Assembly: GCA_947650285.1 (NCBI GenBank)
Contig: CANTFL010001180.1
Span: 372,001-436,000, forward strand
DNA length: 64,000 bases
Reading direction: 5' to 3'
DNA from: Hyaloperonospora brassicae
Lineage: Eukaryota; Oomycota; Peronosporomycetes; Peronosporales; Peronosporaceae
In this document: positions 32,090-44,079 of the stretch, piece by piece
Layout of the letters: the number at the start of each line of letters is the position of its first letter
Numbering within the stretch: position 1 is the first letter of the stretch
The notes under the pieces: generated by a model
Told to the model about the DNA's origin: nothing
The model's database searches: none
The model's input: the letters and a program-made list of their open reading frames with translations, nothing else
Translations under genes and position numbers: made by a program

Positions 32090-35005
32090 AGTGAGAACTA
32101 CCCAACCTATATCTTTGTGGTGCCTAATACAGCACATAGAACCCTAAAGAACATTCCATATATGCCCTAGCGTAGATTGAATCTCTGGAGTCGATCCAAG
32201 TGCAACTTGCACTTCCAACACGCGTACGCTGCGAATTTTCGCGTACTGCTATAAGTGCGATCGTACAAAATTCCAAAAATGGGCACCCATAGATCAAGCG
32301 ACAGAAGAAGATGTAGCAGTGCCTGACCGGGTTTGGGAGACATGTCTATAGTCCGTTTGTCCCGCTGATTATTGCTGGGACTTTTGGGACATCTCTACCC
32401 ATAATAAATAGGGCGTACTTCTCGATTACTAAAGACGTAGCTGGCACACGAGTCCGATTATCGAGCTCTTCATTGTTAAGGGTTCTACGGATCGAGACTG
32501 GCGTCTTCTCTTTCCATCTCTGGAACCAAACACAATTATTTTACCTGTTACTTGCATGTTCAGGATCTATTTTCTCATTTCACTAACCCGCGAGCTGGAC
32601 AAGAAATCATAAGAAATTACCAATTTAATTGCTCACAGAATGCTCAGGGCTTCAGGAATACCAAATTCTATAATTGAGTCGGTGGAAGATTATTGGTAAA
32701 AGACAACGTTCTACGGTAAAGATCTGCAGGAGACACATAAAGGTTCTGTGATTGTAAATCAGGAGGTAAACGAGTGGATGGACCGCCAGAAGGGACTTTG
32801 AACACACCATTGGCCAAGTGCCGTCATCCTAGTGGAAAATCAGCGCTAAGGGAATGGAAGAGGTGGCAAATATGCTCGTCCTGCGACTGCAGTAGGATAT
32901 CAGAGGTGTCACACTGGACTATGGTCTAAGCAAGACATGGCTGTCGTCGTAACGACTTGTTGGTAATCAATTCCAAAGCCCCGAATGACTAATAGGGGCG
33001 GGAGACCTGTTTATTCCTACACAGATATTGTCATGGCCGTTCGTGGATGTAGTGACGACTAGGGATCCTATTTGTCGTACAAAGTCCACATCTCGACCGG
33101 TTGGGCGGCTTGAGGTCGGGTAGACCAAAACGTTCGGCTTTAAATGCTATAATTTTTTCCGAAATCGCGAAGACGTTTATTCTATGGCTGCATCGGCAAA
33201 AGTAGACAGCTTCATGGAACAAGTCGAATTTTACTCTTATCATACCGCTAGGTAGGACAGCAATAGCGATCGTAACTATCTACGCGAGAGATGGAGGGCG
33301 ATTATCCAGTAGGTACAGGTGAAATTGTCGTCGTTTCCTCTGATCACCCACATATTACCCTCAATGTTATAAATTGTACGCCGTTTTGAGATATAGAGAG
33401 GTTAAGTTCATTTGATTAGCTATCTCTTCCACACGACTACTTTGTACTAAGCGAGTATTTCTCTTACTAGAGCATAAGTACAAATTCTTTATACGCTGCA
33501 AAGACAGCCCAAATATCGCTTTTACGAAGTGCAGACGTATGTGATCATTCAATTCCAGCACAGCGTAAGTAAAACAACGTCGCATCGGTAGGTAGAATCG
33601 ATCTGCAACGTCTTGTTCCTTACGAAATGTGAATCGTGTCGCTGTCGAGGATCCAGTCGCCCCAATCGCTGCCACCATCGTCGCTGACTGCAAGAACCAT
33701 CCCACATGTTATCATATTGCTGAGTTGATGGTGGTTCACGACGACAAAGTCAGGAAGCTCGTCGGGACCGGGGGCGGCCTAGATTCCAACTTAAGAGCTT
33801 GTACGAATCGTTCCTACATTGTGAATCAAACCTTTGGCATGCTAATAAGAGAGATTCCCAACGAGAACGTCGACTGAGACGGAGGTATCAGGCATAAGCT
33901 TGCTCGTATCCAATGAATCGGAGAAGCTTACTCCATTCAATTTGTGAAGAATCGAGGACTGCATAGACCGTCAGACAGTGTCTTAGCATAAAACGGGCTA
34001 TGGAAAGACTTTGATGGCAGTGTAAGCGATCATCTAAGTAAAAATGACTAGTTTAAATCGATACTTTCTCAAATCAACAGTATGCCCTTCCGCCAAGGAA
34101 TTAGTAAAACAGTCACTTTGCATCCAAAGGGTGCCCTGTTCTTGGGAGGACCCGCAACACTGTCCGAGATCCAGCGCTAATCCAGGCTTTACTTTTACAA
34201 TATGCCGACTAGTCGTATATCCGTTTGCCGAACGGAGTATGCTCCTCTCATGGCATCAACCGCGTTCGTGGAGGTTCTTCACGCGATTAAGTTTCTTGAT
34301 CGCATTAAACCTGCAGGGTAGATTGTTTATAAAAGCGATTTGCTGAGGATTTATATGTGCTGTTAGCGCCAGCACTTGCCACTATTGGTAACAAATTTCT
34401 CTTGGGACGGTCCCCTCCGGCCTCCATCCTGAAAAGGCTAATTATCTGTTGAAGTAAGAAGGGGATCTTCGTAGACGATGTGCATTATCACCTGATCGCT
34501 CTATTGCAGACAGGCAACACAATGGTCACCAAGTTTATTTCGCGACAAGTCCAAGAATCCCTGCGTGTGCCAGTATAGGATAAGCAACAGGGTTTTGTTT
34601 ACGGGAAGAAGATGTACAAGACGGTCATAATGATTATGGAGCATTACATGCCGGTTGAGTTCAAAACAGATCAGAAGCCGGATACAAGCCAATCGACATA
34701 TTGCTTGACTTCCGAAAGTTGTACTACACGGTATCGCCCGACCTTTGTTTGTACTGATGGAGTTATTTTGTAATCAATGAATGACAAAACACAATGATCC
34801 GTTATTCTCATCACTACACCATCGCGATTAATGTAAATTGAATATGTTGAACTTGATTTCGGACCTCATCGGCATCCGCCAAAATTGTACATTAGCACCG
34901 CTTTTCTTATCTTGGTAGCAGACATACTCTCGATCGCACTGCTGAAACATTCTCAGCTTGCCGAATTGCGGCATCCCTACTTAAAGGACCAGGAGCAACT
35001 TGATA

Positions 35006-35539
35006 TGTAGCGGAGCTACACAGCTCCTTAAGTCAGAGGAAGACTTACCGCTCTTACGAGCAACTTTGGTTCTACGAACCCGACTCAAAGAGTCAACAGA
35101 TTCAAGCGCTAAAAGGTGGTTCAAAGAACCCGACTCAAAGAGTCAACAAGCTCAAAGAGCTTACGGTTCCTGTTCCAGGGGGACCAAACGATTTAAAGAA
35201 TCAAACGCACTAAGTGCACAAGGGGTAGCTGCCTTAACAAGGCGTTGCTACTTCCTTACGATCGCAAGACGCCTCAGAGAGGCACGTGTCTTTTGTTGAT
35301 CAAAATGGGAACTGAATTTTATTTCTTCTTTTAACCTAAATGAACACCGTAGAACAAAGTAAATAACCTACTCACTTATGTCCTGAACAAACCTATAAAA
35401 AGATCTCGTAATCAATGGTTGACAGACATCAGTCTTCAACAATTGATACTTGTTTTCTAATATTACTTTAAAGGGGATCCCATCCCTTGTGTGTACCACA
35501 CCTATTGTCGACTACCAGTCGACGTGTAACCCCGTTACA
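35006..35539 (-). repeat. Solo LTR of the gypsy family
   Basis: A reversed LTR from TGTAGCGGAGCTACA to TGTAACCCCGTTACA, 534 bp instead of 475, because a segment around AACCCGACTCAAAGAGTCAACA is duplicated (about 35075-35155). It is flanked by a perfect 5-bp duplication TGATA (35001-35005 and 35540-35544) and has no internal sequence on either side, so it is a solo LTR left by LTR-LTR recombination. Confidence 0.93.
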
Positions 35540-38500
35540 TGATACGCCTTTTGTCAATTATTGAACGTTATATTAAACATTTGTGCAGATCCTGCTAACT
35601 ATGGGCATCGTACATCGTTTGAGTACGCTCTACGGTCTCTTTGTTCAATCAGAGAAGATGCTTTTAGTATATCTTAACATGTGTCGTGGTCAGTATTCAT
35701 GCTGGTATTCGGGAGCTCCGACACGGCAGCACTACCTCGTATTTGCGGTACCAAGAGGCAACAGGCGAGCTCGTCAACTTCAATTGGGCGTTACAAACAC
35801 GAAATGTTTAAAGCGCCTGGCCAGAGCAGCAAGCATATCCACTTGCGTAACAGTCAGAGTCTTACTGCTCGACGATATCATGATTTCGGCTGTTTTGTCT
35901 ATTTCACCTATTTTTCGGCTATTTAACCAGGACCGCATTACCCAACCTTCTGAAGCAAGATGTATGACCCCTTAACTTCTGCGGACGGCAGCAGACATAA
36001 AGTAAATCCAGATCCACTCCACACCGACGGAATTAGGAAAGATCGGTTTTTTAGTCCACCGATGTGTCGCTCAGCACTCAGCATCTTGAACATGCCATAA
36101 AATGGCTGATAGAAAAGCGTATTGTTATATTTGTGCGTGGACAGCGTGGACATTCCATGATGCGGAGGCCTCCGCAAATTGGCTCATGCCACCGGTACTA
36201 CGTTGCGCTAGCCGGAACAGCACATATACAGGTCTCCAACCGGTCGTTCAGACACAGATCAGCGCGTGGATAGTTCCAGGAAAGGATCAATTGTCGGCGG
36301 TCATCCAGCATCGACGAGGGGTAGCTGAAGCGGTAGTGACTGAAGTCGTCGCCACCTAGACGGGGCTTGATGATATACATGTCGAATTTTATAAGATAGT
36401 GCCGACGCCCACATCTACATCCACCGTAGTGTACTAACCTTTTTGATAAAGTTATAAGTAGAACAGTAGGGTTATCGAGGATAAGGGCCGTGAGATCTCC
36501 CTCCAGAACACCTCTCAGCTTCGTCCCTGCACACTACCTGACTTGCGTATTACGAGAAAGACATGTCTGGATTGCCAGATCTACTACATAGTCCGGCCAC
36601 TGGTCCTTGCCACACATTTCCAAACTGGTTCGGTGGGCACCCGCTATTATATGGCAATCTCAGTCTTCCAGTCCCCGATGAGATCAGATTACGGCGCAGC
36701 TCACGCTTCGGAATGGACTTAAAGTACTGAAACCGTATATGTGGACTTTCACGCGCCCAGAAGTTACCATAGAGTATTTCCACGCCCCTTCGGAGGCTCA
36801 ACCCTCCCGAATTGTCGAGCATCCGGCCACCAATTGTGTTCACTGGATAGCGACCACATAAATGGTGTGCTCTAAGCCGTCACACAAGGATTGGAGTGTT
36901 GAATGAGGAATTAGCGCTGGACGAGAAAAAAGGCAAGAGGCGGCTGACGACACTGTTTCTCCTAGCACATTTTTTCGTAAGGTGTTTGGGATGCAATCAA
37001 TCAATCGATTGGTTGGTAGGCAAGCTCACCGGGTCAAGAACAAATTGAAGCATACAAGTGAGCTAAGCCGGGAGACTGAAGACAGACAAAAAGTAATATA
37101 GAATCATTCTTCCTTTGGGCCATTTTTATAAACATGGAGGACCTGCAACAACGCACACATAGCCGAAGGCTGGTGCTTTCTGCGCATCCGAAGCTCCATA
37201 GGTTTCGCTTTCTGCGCATCCAAAGCTCCATGGGTTCCGTGGTGCCTCTTGCCTCTTGCCTGCAATCAATAGCATCCACGCCTACTATGGATAACGGCGT
37301 CAACCGTTTCACCGGTCGAAAGACCGCATTATATCCACTTACGGTAGTGCTGACGCGGCTTCAAAAACACAGAGCCTTATCATGCACGGTCACTTCTCAC
37401 CGATGTGACAGTGCCCGGCGCAGCTTTGGGCTTATCATCATGCTCTTTCGGATTACAAAGTGGGGATATGCTACTGTATAGCCACCTTGTAGTCGAATCT
37501 GTACTTTTCGGGCCAAATCTAAACACGTGCAAGAGGCATTGGCCTACTTTGAGCAGCATGAGGAGATCATGCATAGATTTTCTTGGACTGCGCTAAATCG
37601 ACTTATTCTTAGGCATATGCCGTAGCTTAATAGACGCGATTGAAAGCTACAAGCACTCAAATGCTTATGTGCAAGCAAGAGACTTGATAAAGTACTGCAC
37701 TGGAGCCCCTCCGTAATTGCGGGTTGACGTTAAGAGCCTCTCCCGGATACAGAGCATGCCTTCGCCCAATACTGGAATACAATATGGTAAGTAACCTTTT
37801 ATCGCTGTTTCACTACACTCTTGAAACATCAATTCAACAGAATGCACAAACGAATGCGCGACAGCAGACCGAGCCGTAGCGCAAGTCTCACGACTTCTTC
37901 GACAACTACTCCGATCGCTTGCTATTAAGGAACAATGGTATGGCCGAGACAGTGACTACATCATCATTTTCAGCCACGCAAACCACCAGTTTCATGAACC
38001 CGTCACGACACAAGCGCAAATTCCTCTCGACCGAGATCCCTACAAGAGCGTTCTCCGATAGTACTCGCATAGCTAAGGATAATTCAGAAATTTTGTAAAA
38101 TGTGAAGATCAACAGGCAGTCTAATTATTGATACGAGCAAACAAGCTTTAGGAGGAATAACTTAAGACGTGGTGAAAGCATCATCTTTCGTATCATGTTT
38201 ACGCTGGACGATTGTTAGGAATGTAATTTCCAGATCTACTCTGCCGTGACAATTTGTCGCTACCTGAGGAAAACAAAACTATACTACTCTCGCTTTTGCC
38301 TTCAAACTGTGTGACCTCTGGTTGTTACGTATGTTTTGACGTTGTACAAGCTGGGCTTTTCGGTGTCACAAACATTTTAGCGATAGGTACTACACCCTCG
38401 CTGCTTTTTCTTCATCCTCCGGCTCTTTTTACAAATACCATATTCTATTCGTAATCAGCTCAGATTTAGCAGTCTCATCCTCTTCCATAATATTCATGTG

Positions 38501-40559
38501 CTCTAAAATCTCCATACGACCCTGGACATGCAGATATTTAAGCTGAGCTCTCATCTCCTGTTACATATTACCGTAGCCTCTTCCACGCTGTGTTCGTTGC
38601 TTTCCGCTTTTACAACATTTAAGTGACAGACCGGGAGGAATGACCTGTGTAATCAATGACGTTGAAAACGGTGGTGGCCGAGATATCGTACCTTGTAGTT
38701 ACACATCAGCGCATTGCAGTAGTCAGTCGACTTTGTAAATGTTTTTGGGATCCCACGCTCGTCACAATCAATCGCATGTTGCAGATGGTAGCGGGGGTGC
38801 CGCCACTCAAATGCTTCAATAATGCCGGCATCCGTCGACTGAGACATGGACGTCGTGCTTGGTGGAGCGGCTAAACCTTGACATTGGCACACGCTAAACC
38901 ATCCGTGATATGCGATGGGAAGCTTTCGATCGAAAGAAGGATTTTCTTTGCCTTTTTCTGAAAAACGATCTACAATACTACAATCGACCGACATTTAGCT
39001 ATTTGATCGTAGATAATCACGCACCTTCATAAATCTATGCACATTGCAAGACATTCATGGCAGAATACGCCGCCATCCAAGCTTTGGTGTTTTTGCAAAA
39101 GAGAAATTAAGTGCTTGGCCTGGCTTCTCGTGGTATCACCCTATATTTCTTGGCTTTACGATCGAATAAGGCTGCAGCTTGTCAATCCATCAGCGTTTGC
39201 AGCGGGCGCAATGAAAACTCGCGTCTACAGAGGATGATAGCACATACCTTGTGTCAGTGAAATCAAAATACCCGTCTGCAAATTTGATTACTTGTTTCCT
39301 GTTCCCTTCAATCTCTTGCTGTGCAATAGTCCTGTCGATTGACATGCTGTAGAATAGTCCTGCAAGTTCAATTGGACATACTTGGGATCAAGAAAGACTG
39401 TGCACACATATAATCTTGTGGTACCATCCATGCAATAAACATCACGCAGAGGGTACTCGGCAATGGCCTCATTTTACATCAGGCATATATTTATCCGTGG
39501 CATATACGTCCACCCAGCCGCTTTCACTGTGGATGAGCATAGCGCGGAGCTTGTAACTTTGTCAAATGGGGATATAAAGCAAGTTAACGGTCTGATGCAC
39601 GGATACTATCTTTTGAAGTAGTATCCCATACATATATCGAAAGTCGAGATGCCCTTAGCATTAAGTAGTCGCATACAAATTCGCCCATTCGAGGAACATA
39701 GGACGGGCTTTTTTCCAAATGCTTGTTCAGCAACGAAAATCTATTAGCAGCTTAGAGATCCGTTCAGCTTGAATTGCAAAATAGCCGTGTACTCCATGTA
39801 TGACTCGTCACTCTCTTATAGACGTTATCGTGGATGAGTCGTTGGATCAAGGTCTTGGCCTATTCCTCAATACTGCGGGGTACTAGGTAGTAATTGCATG
39901 TATTGGCTGGTAGTATGGTTTGATCGGTATTACTTCGTCAGAATATGTTATCCTTCATAAGTGCCCGTCATATCGATCACTGAACTCTAAAGGCAATGAT
40001 CGGTATTGCTGCAGCAGATACCATCTAGCATTTATCTCGGTACCAGCTCTTCACGAGAGACTGCCTTTTATATAGCGTCGCTCGCTTCTTCTGCTGGAAA
40101 CTCGTAGTCGTGTCGGCCATCGACTTGTGCGAGCATGATTTTATTCCCGTTATTTAGCTGCAATCTACAGTAGTTCCACTATACATATTCTCATTACAGT
40201 CCAAACTAACCATAATGCGCTCATCAGGTCTAGTCCCTGGAGTATCGCGTCCGTACAGTAATTCGTCACTTCGAATTTCGAGTGATCCGTGTCAGGTGTA
40301 AGCTGAGAAAAAGTGAGCTGGGCAATGGTAGAATCACTTGATGTAATTGTTCCACTCATCATGTCTGAGGTTGTAGGAGACATGGGCAAACTTTTTCTAT
40401 GTTCGAATGTTGGCGGCGAGCGTCTCGCTGTCGACAATACTTTTCTCCGCGCCTCTATCGGGCAGGTTCTTCAAACTGCGCCCTCTCGGCGCAACTAGAT
40501 GGCTATACGCACCGGAGCGCTCGTTGATCGAGCTTTCTTTTCGACAAGATCGACAAACT
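35540..40559. other. Gene-free region
   Basis: About 5 kb with only short, unrelated frames. A 33-bp tandem pair (GCTTTCTGCGCATCC...) lies at about 37174-37239. Nothing else is recognisable. Confidence 0.5.
37174..37239 (+). repeat. 33-bp tandem duplication
   Basis: Two adjacent copies of a 33-bp unit starting GCTTTCTGCGCATCC, with A/G and T/C differences. Confidence 0.75.
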
Positions 40560-41200
40560 TCAGCTCATCATCGTCGTCGTCGTCGCTTGAAAAATTCGCG
40601 TTGCTGTCGACCTCCGTGACTTGGTGGGTACGTGGGTGTCGTCGTTTCTTTTTACGCTACGTGGTAGTTGTAAATCGACACTTTTATGATCACCCTTGTT
40701 TTTCTTATCGAAGGTGTTGCAGTCCGATGTTTTGTGCGTCCTGTCTTGTAGAGATTGCACGAGCGTTCCTGCTTTGTTTGTTTGGAGCCACCGTATTTGC
40801 GCTTCTCTTCCCTTAGTCGGGACCTGTATAGTTCCTTCCCCGAATCGCCGCGAAGAGGTGGTGGACCATATCGTGCGCCTTTTTATCGGTGCGTGATCTT
40901 TCATTCGTCTCAATGTGTGAAAAGTACAGGACCAAATCGTTGAGACGATCGTACTGAATACCGACTGCCGTCAGTTTATCTTGCCAGTCGCGAGGATGGC
41001 CCGCTTGAAAAAGCGGCATTGCTTTACCTCGGGTATCACTACTGCGTCTTCGAGGAGCGCGGCAAACATGTGTACCATGTCAGTAAGGCGTTGCGATATC
41101 GTAAGGACCGTCTCGTCCCTCTTTTGGTCAAGTGCCGACAGTCATAGTCGATGTCTTTGCTCGATTCAGGTGAAACTGATGGAATATGAGCAACCGTGAA
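40560..41200 (-). pseudogene. Decayed retrotransposon gag-like fragment
   Basis: On the minus strand, frames 41019-40813 and 40913-40560 contain PLFQAGHPRDWQDKL, LNDLVLYFSHIETNER and a degenerate Cys/His segment. Together they resemble the capsid and knuckle parts of oomycete Ty3-type Gag. The frame is interrupted and no LTR could be placed. Weak assignment by pattern only. Confidence 0.4.
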
Positions 41201-41719
41201 CAGTTTGCTCAAAGCTTTGTCCCTCTGTGACTGCGTTATGGGCTGCTAGTTTCACCTCAGCTTCGAGGTCGCATCAACGAGCGCCACGAATTTTGTGGGC
41301 TTTTTGCTCGTTCGTACCGTTAGTATTGCAAGCTAGGCCGCTAAAGTTTCTACACCATCGTAGCCAGTCTCGCGCACGGCCGCCACGAATTTTTTGATCT
41401 TGAACGTGACCATTTCATCAGATGTGTTCCATATTGCCGGTGTGGCTACTAGCTTGTAGGACACGTAGGTGAAGTCATTATCGCGTCTTAGTCTCGGTGA
41501 GTCAGATTCTCCATCGAAGGTGAAGACTAGCGTTCAGTGTTTTCCCTTGTTCTTCTTTAGTCTGATCAGAGTGGCTCGCCCGCAATTTGGGGCGTGCGAT
41601 TTACTGCAGGGTTCGTGCTGGAGAGAAAGCTCGGCAGAAAAAGGTAGAATTGACAATGACTTAAACGTATTAGGAAGAGCATCTACGACTGTACTATAAC
41701 AATTCTGCATCTGTACATC

Positions 41720-41807
41720 TTGTGTCGCCAGCATTGGTCCCTTGTGTCGCCAGCATGTAGCTATTGCGTCGCCAGCATTGACCTCTTGTGTCGCCAGTAT
41801 GGTGGTT
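41720..41807. repeat. 22-bp tandem array, four units
   Basis: Units start at 41720, 41742, 41764 and 41786, exactly 22 bp apart. Each has the core TTGTGTCGCCAGCA (one or two changes) followed by 8 variable bases. The period is not a multiple of three, so it is unlikely to be coding. Confidence 0.85.
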
Positions 41808-41849
41808 GCTGAAGCTTGTGATGACGGCAGCACTGGACATTCAATAGCG

Positions 41850-43250
41850 GTGATGTAATATGCTGGAGAGTCGTTGCTTGATAAGTGTCCATAAGCACGG
41901 CAACACTCGGCGAATGCTAAGTTGTTGTTGCGTGATTCCCTTGTCTTTGGTTACTGTTCCATTATTGCAGATGACTTTTATAAGGAACGGATCGTCAGTG
42001 ATGTCACTCGTCTTACCGCGTAATTGTTTCTGAAATTGGACCATGACTTGGCCTCCTGGGTTGTAGAAGAGCAAAAGTCGATGTACGTTTTCGTGTTGCC
42101 AGCAAGAATCGCGTTGAATCTGCGCTTAGAGAGGTAACTACAGTTGGCGGTGCGGAGTTGCCGAGTTACCATGTCTTGTTCGAAAAAGGTGGCCAGGCGA
42201 TGCATTCAAATTGCTCTGGTAGCGTGTTCGTATGGAAATGCTGCATAGCAGGTGGCTTTTGTTTAGTCTGCGTGCGCGTGGCTTCAGATGATCTTTCCAG
42301 ATGTGCGCACTCGCAAACAGCGACTGCCTGGGGACTTGTGAGGTGGTTGGCTTTGTTTGATGCCGTAGCTGTATACGAAACCTCGAAAATCTTTGCCGGT
42401 GAACTCGGTACCGAGATAATGCACGATTTGCAGTGGACAAGGGTATCTGCGAATAATGCGCGACCGAAGTTTTGCACCGTAGTCATGGCTTCCATCTTGT
42501 CCCGTTGTCCGGTCTCAAGCCGGCTTGATCGATAATCAGGATGGCATATTTTTCGTGTACGTACGGTCCGGTGAGGCAGGTCCACATGCAATACATCAAA
42601 TGGGTTGGCTAAGTGTAGCCTAAGAGGGAGTAATATTCCGTGTTGCTGGTTGCGTCCAATAGTATCGCTCGTTCGCAAGTCATACAAGTGCCTATGAACC
42701 GCTCGATGGTTAAGATCGTACTGGGCCAGTAAATAAACGGTCGAATCCTTTCATGTTGTCGATCGCTTGCAGGATGCCCGAGGTTGCATTGGTACCAGAA
42801 AGTATGTGTGCGAAGGGTATCGGGAGTTACCATTCGCTTTATGTGATCCATTACGATGAAGCCCACAAGGGTAGTAGTTGGTAATCCAAGACGATGTTGC
42901 CGGTGAGGCACGGGTCTTTGATCTTCTGCAGCACAACCTCCTCTTCTTGGTATTCACGCAACACTGGTTTGTACAGCCATCCGTGCGAAAAAGCAATAGC
43001 GTCGCCTAGAATACGAAGCGAATGAGCATGCCGCTGAGCCTTCGCGCAGACGAGGTCCCCAGCGACAATCGCTCCGCCTTGCTGACACTGCTGGACCCAA
43101 ACGACAAAAGCTTCTTCTAGTATAGAATGACGAAGTAGCTACTGGCGCTTGCTTTCCGGTAGCTTGATAACAACATGGTCTCAAGAGTAGCCCGCTTATA
43201 AATAATCGTGGGATTGATGCCATGCCTGTGACAGTTTTTTTTGGCAAGGC
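41850..43250 (-). pseudogene. Decayed Ty3/gypsy integrase region
   Basis: Reading the minus strand across several frames, a zinc-domain remnant (LGHPASDRQHERI...YWPS...ERFIGTCMTCERA) lies near 42660-42850, then a core-entry remnant (PFDVLHVDLP) near 42570, and GTEFTGKDF with a following His/Pro-rich segment near 42330-42420, corresponding to the second Asp region of integrase cores. Many stops and frameshifts separate the blocks. It is a relic, older than the element at 20387. Confidence 0.6.
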
Positions 43251-44079
43251 CGAACTCCCGCATTGTCGATTTAACTAGTGCCGTCTGAGGTAAACCTGGA
43301 TTCTTTTCTTTGTGCTTGCATGTGTGCAGACGCTGCCCATTGGTACGCCGAATTTGCGATATCTCTAGCTGCTCAGATAGCACATCAACATGCAAGACAC
43401 TGTTAAACACAGCATAATATACATGTCTTTACAATGCAAAAGCTTTTTTTTTTGCACAGGAAAACCGATTTGAGAACGTGTCTTTAACCTTTGTGTAAAC
43501 GTCAAACTAGCCCCGAACGTATGACTAGACTTCTTTGCCAACCTTCTGATCCTCAAGACTGGATTTTTGGCTTGTTCCGGGAAGAAGTGGGGTTGTCTGG
43601 TTGCTCAGGTCCGCTGATTTGATCACTTGAGTAAAAGCAGTCCTATTGTACGATGATACACAAAGTTGGTATTTTATCGCCAAACCCAACACAAGCGTCG
43701 ACGACACAAAGACCACTTTCCAACTTGTTTTCGATCGACGCAGTAGCTGCTTTGTAGGAACGTTGCACGACCATTAATTCACCCGTCAGCTTTGTCCGAC
43801 CACAGACGAGGCGGCACCCACCCACCCACTTTTCACACAAGTCCGCCCTTGCTACCGTTTATATCGTCCCTTATTTTAAGCCCCCACCGCCTCGACCCCA
43901 ATCAAAAGTCGCTCTATCGCTCACTCGCCCGTATTCGCCCACCCGACAAAAGACGTCCGACAGATAGACAGACAGACAGTCACGCGCTTCCTCCGGTCGT
44001 CGTCGCTGCCCGTACTGTTGCTGTCGTGCAGTCGGTACTGCCACTGGCACTGTCACTCTCTTGCTTTACTGTCGCACGC
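43251..44079. promoter_or_regulatory. Upstream region of the CLEC16A gene
   Basis: The boundary between repeat relics and the next host gene. The frame upstream of 44080 is open back to 43792 but only from a TTG, and its Arg/Pro-rich content is not conserved-looking. A pyrimidine-rich stretch (TCACTCTCTTGC) lies at about 44053 and may be part of the core promoter or leader. Confidence 0.4.

Larger units (their letters stand above)
27978..35005. other. Gene-free region with short duplications
   Basis: About 7 kb, lower in GC than the genes, with no domain-bearing frame on either strand. It contains a 41-bp tandem pair at 30090-30172 and the hammerhead-like motif at 32020-32089. Otherwise I see no structure; probably long-decayed transposon sequence. 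Confidence 0.5.

Noticed and set aside
27978..40559. Many 60-130-codon frames on both strands
   Set aside because: Lengths are what chance gives at this base composition, no domains are seen, and starts are often not ATG. Not reported as genes.
41720..41807. CRISPR-like array
   Set aside because: Units are directly adjacent with 8-nt variable ends, not 25-40-nt unique spacers, and the genome is eukaryotic.
43792..44079. N-terminal extension of the CLEC16A homologue
   Set aside because: It opens only with TTG and is Arg/Pro-rich. The first ATG, at 44080, gives a sensible N-terminus.
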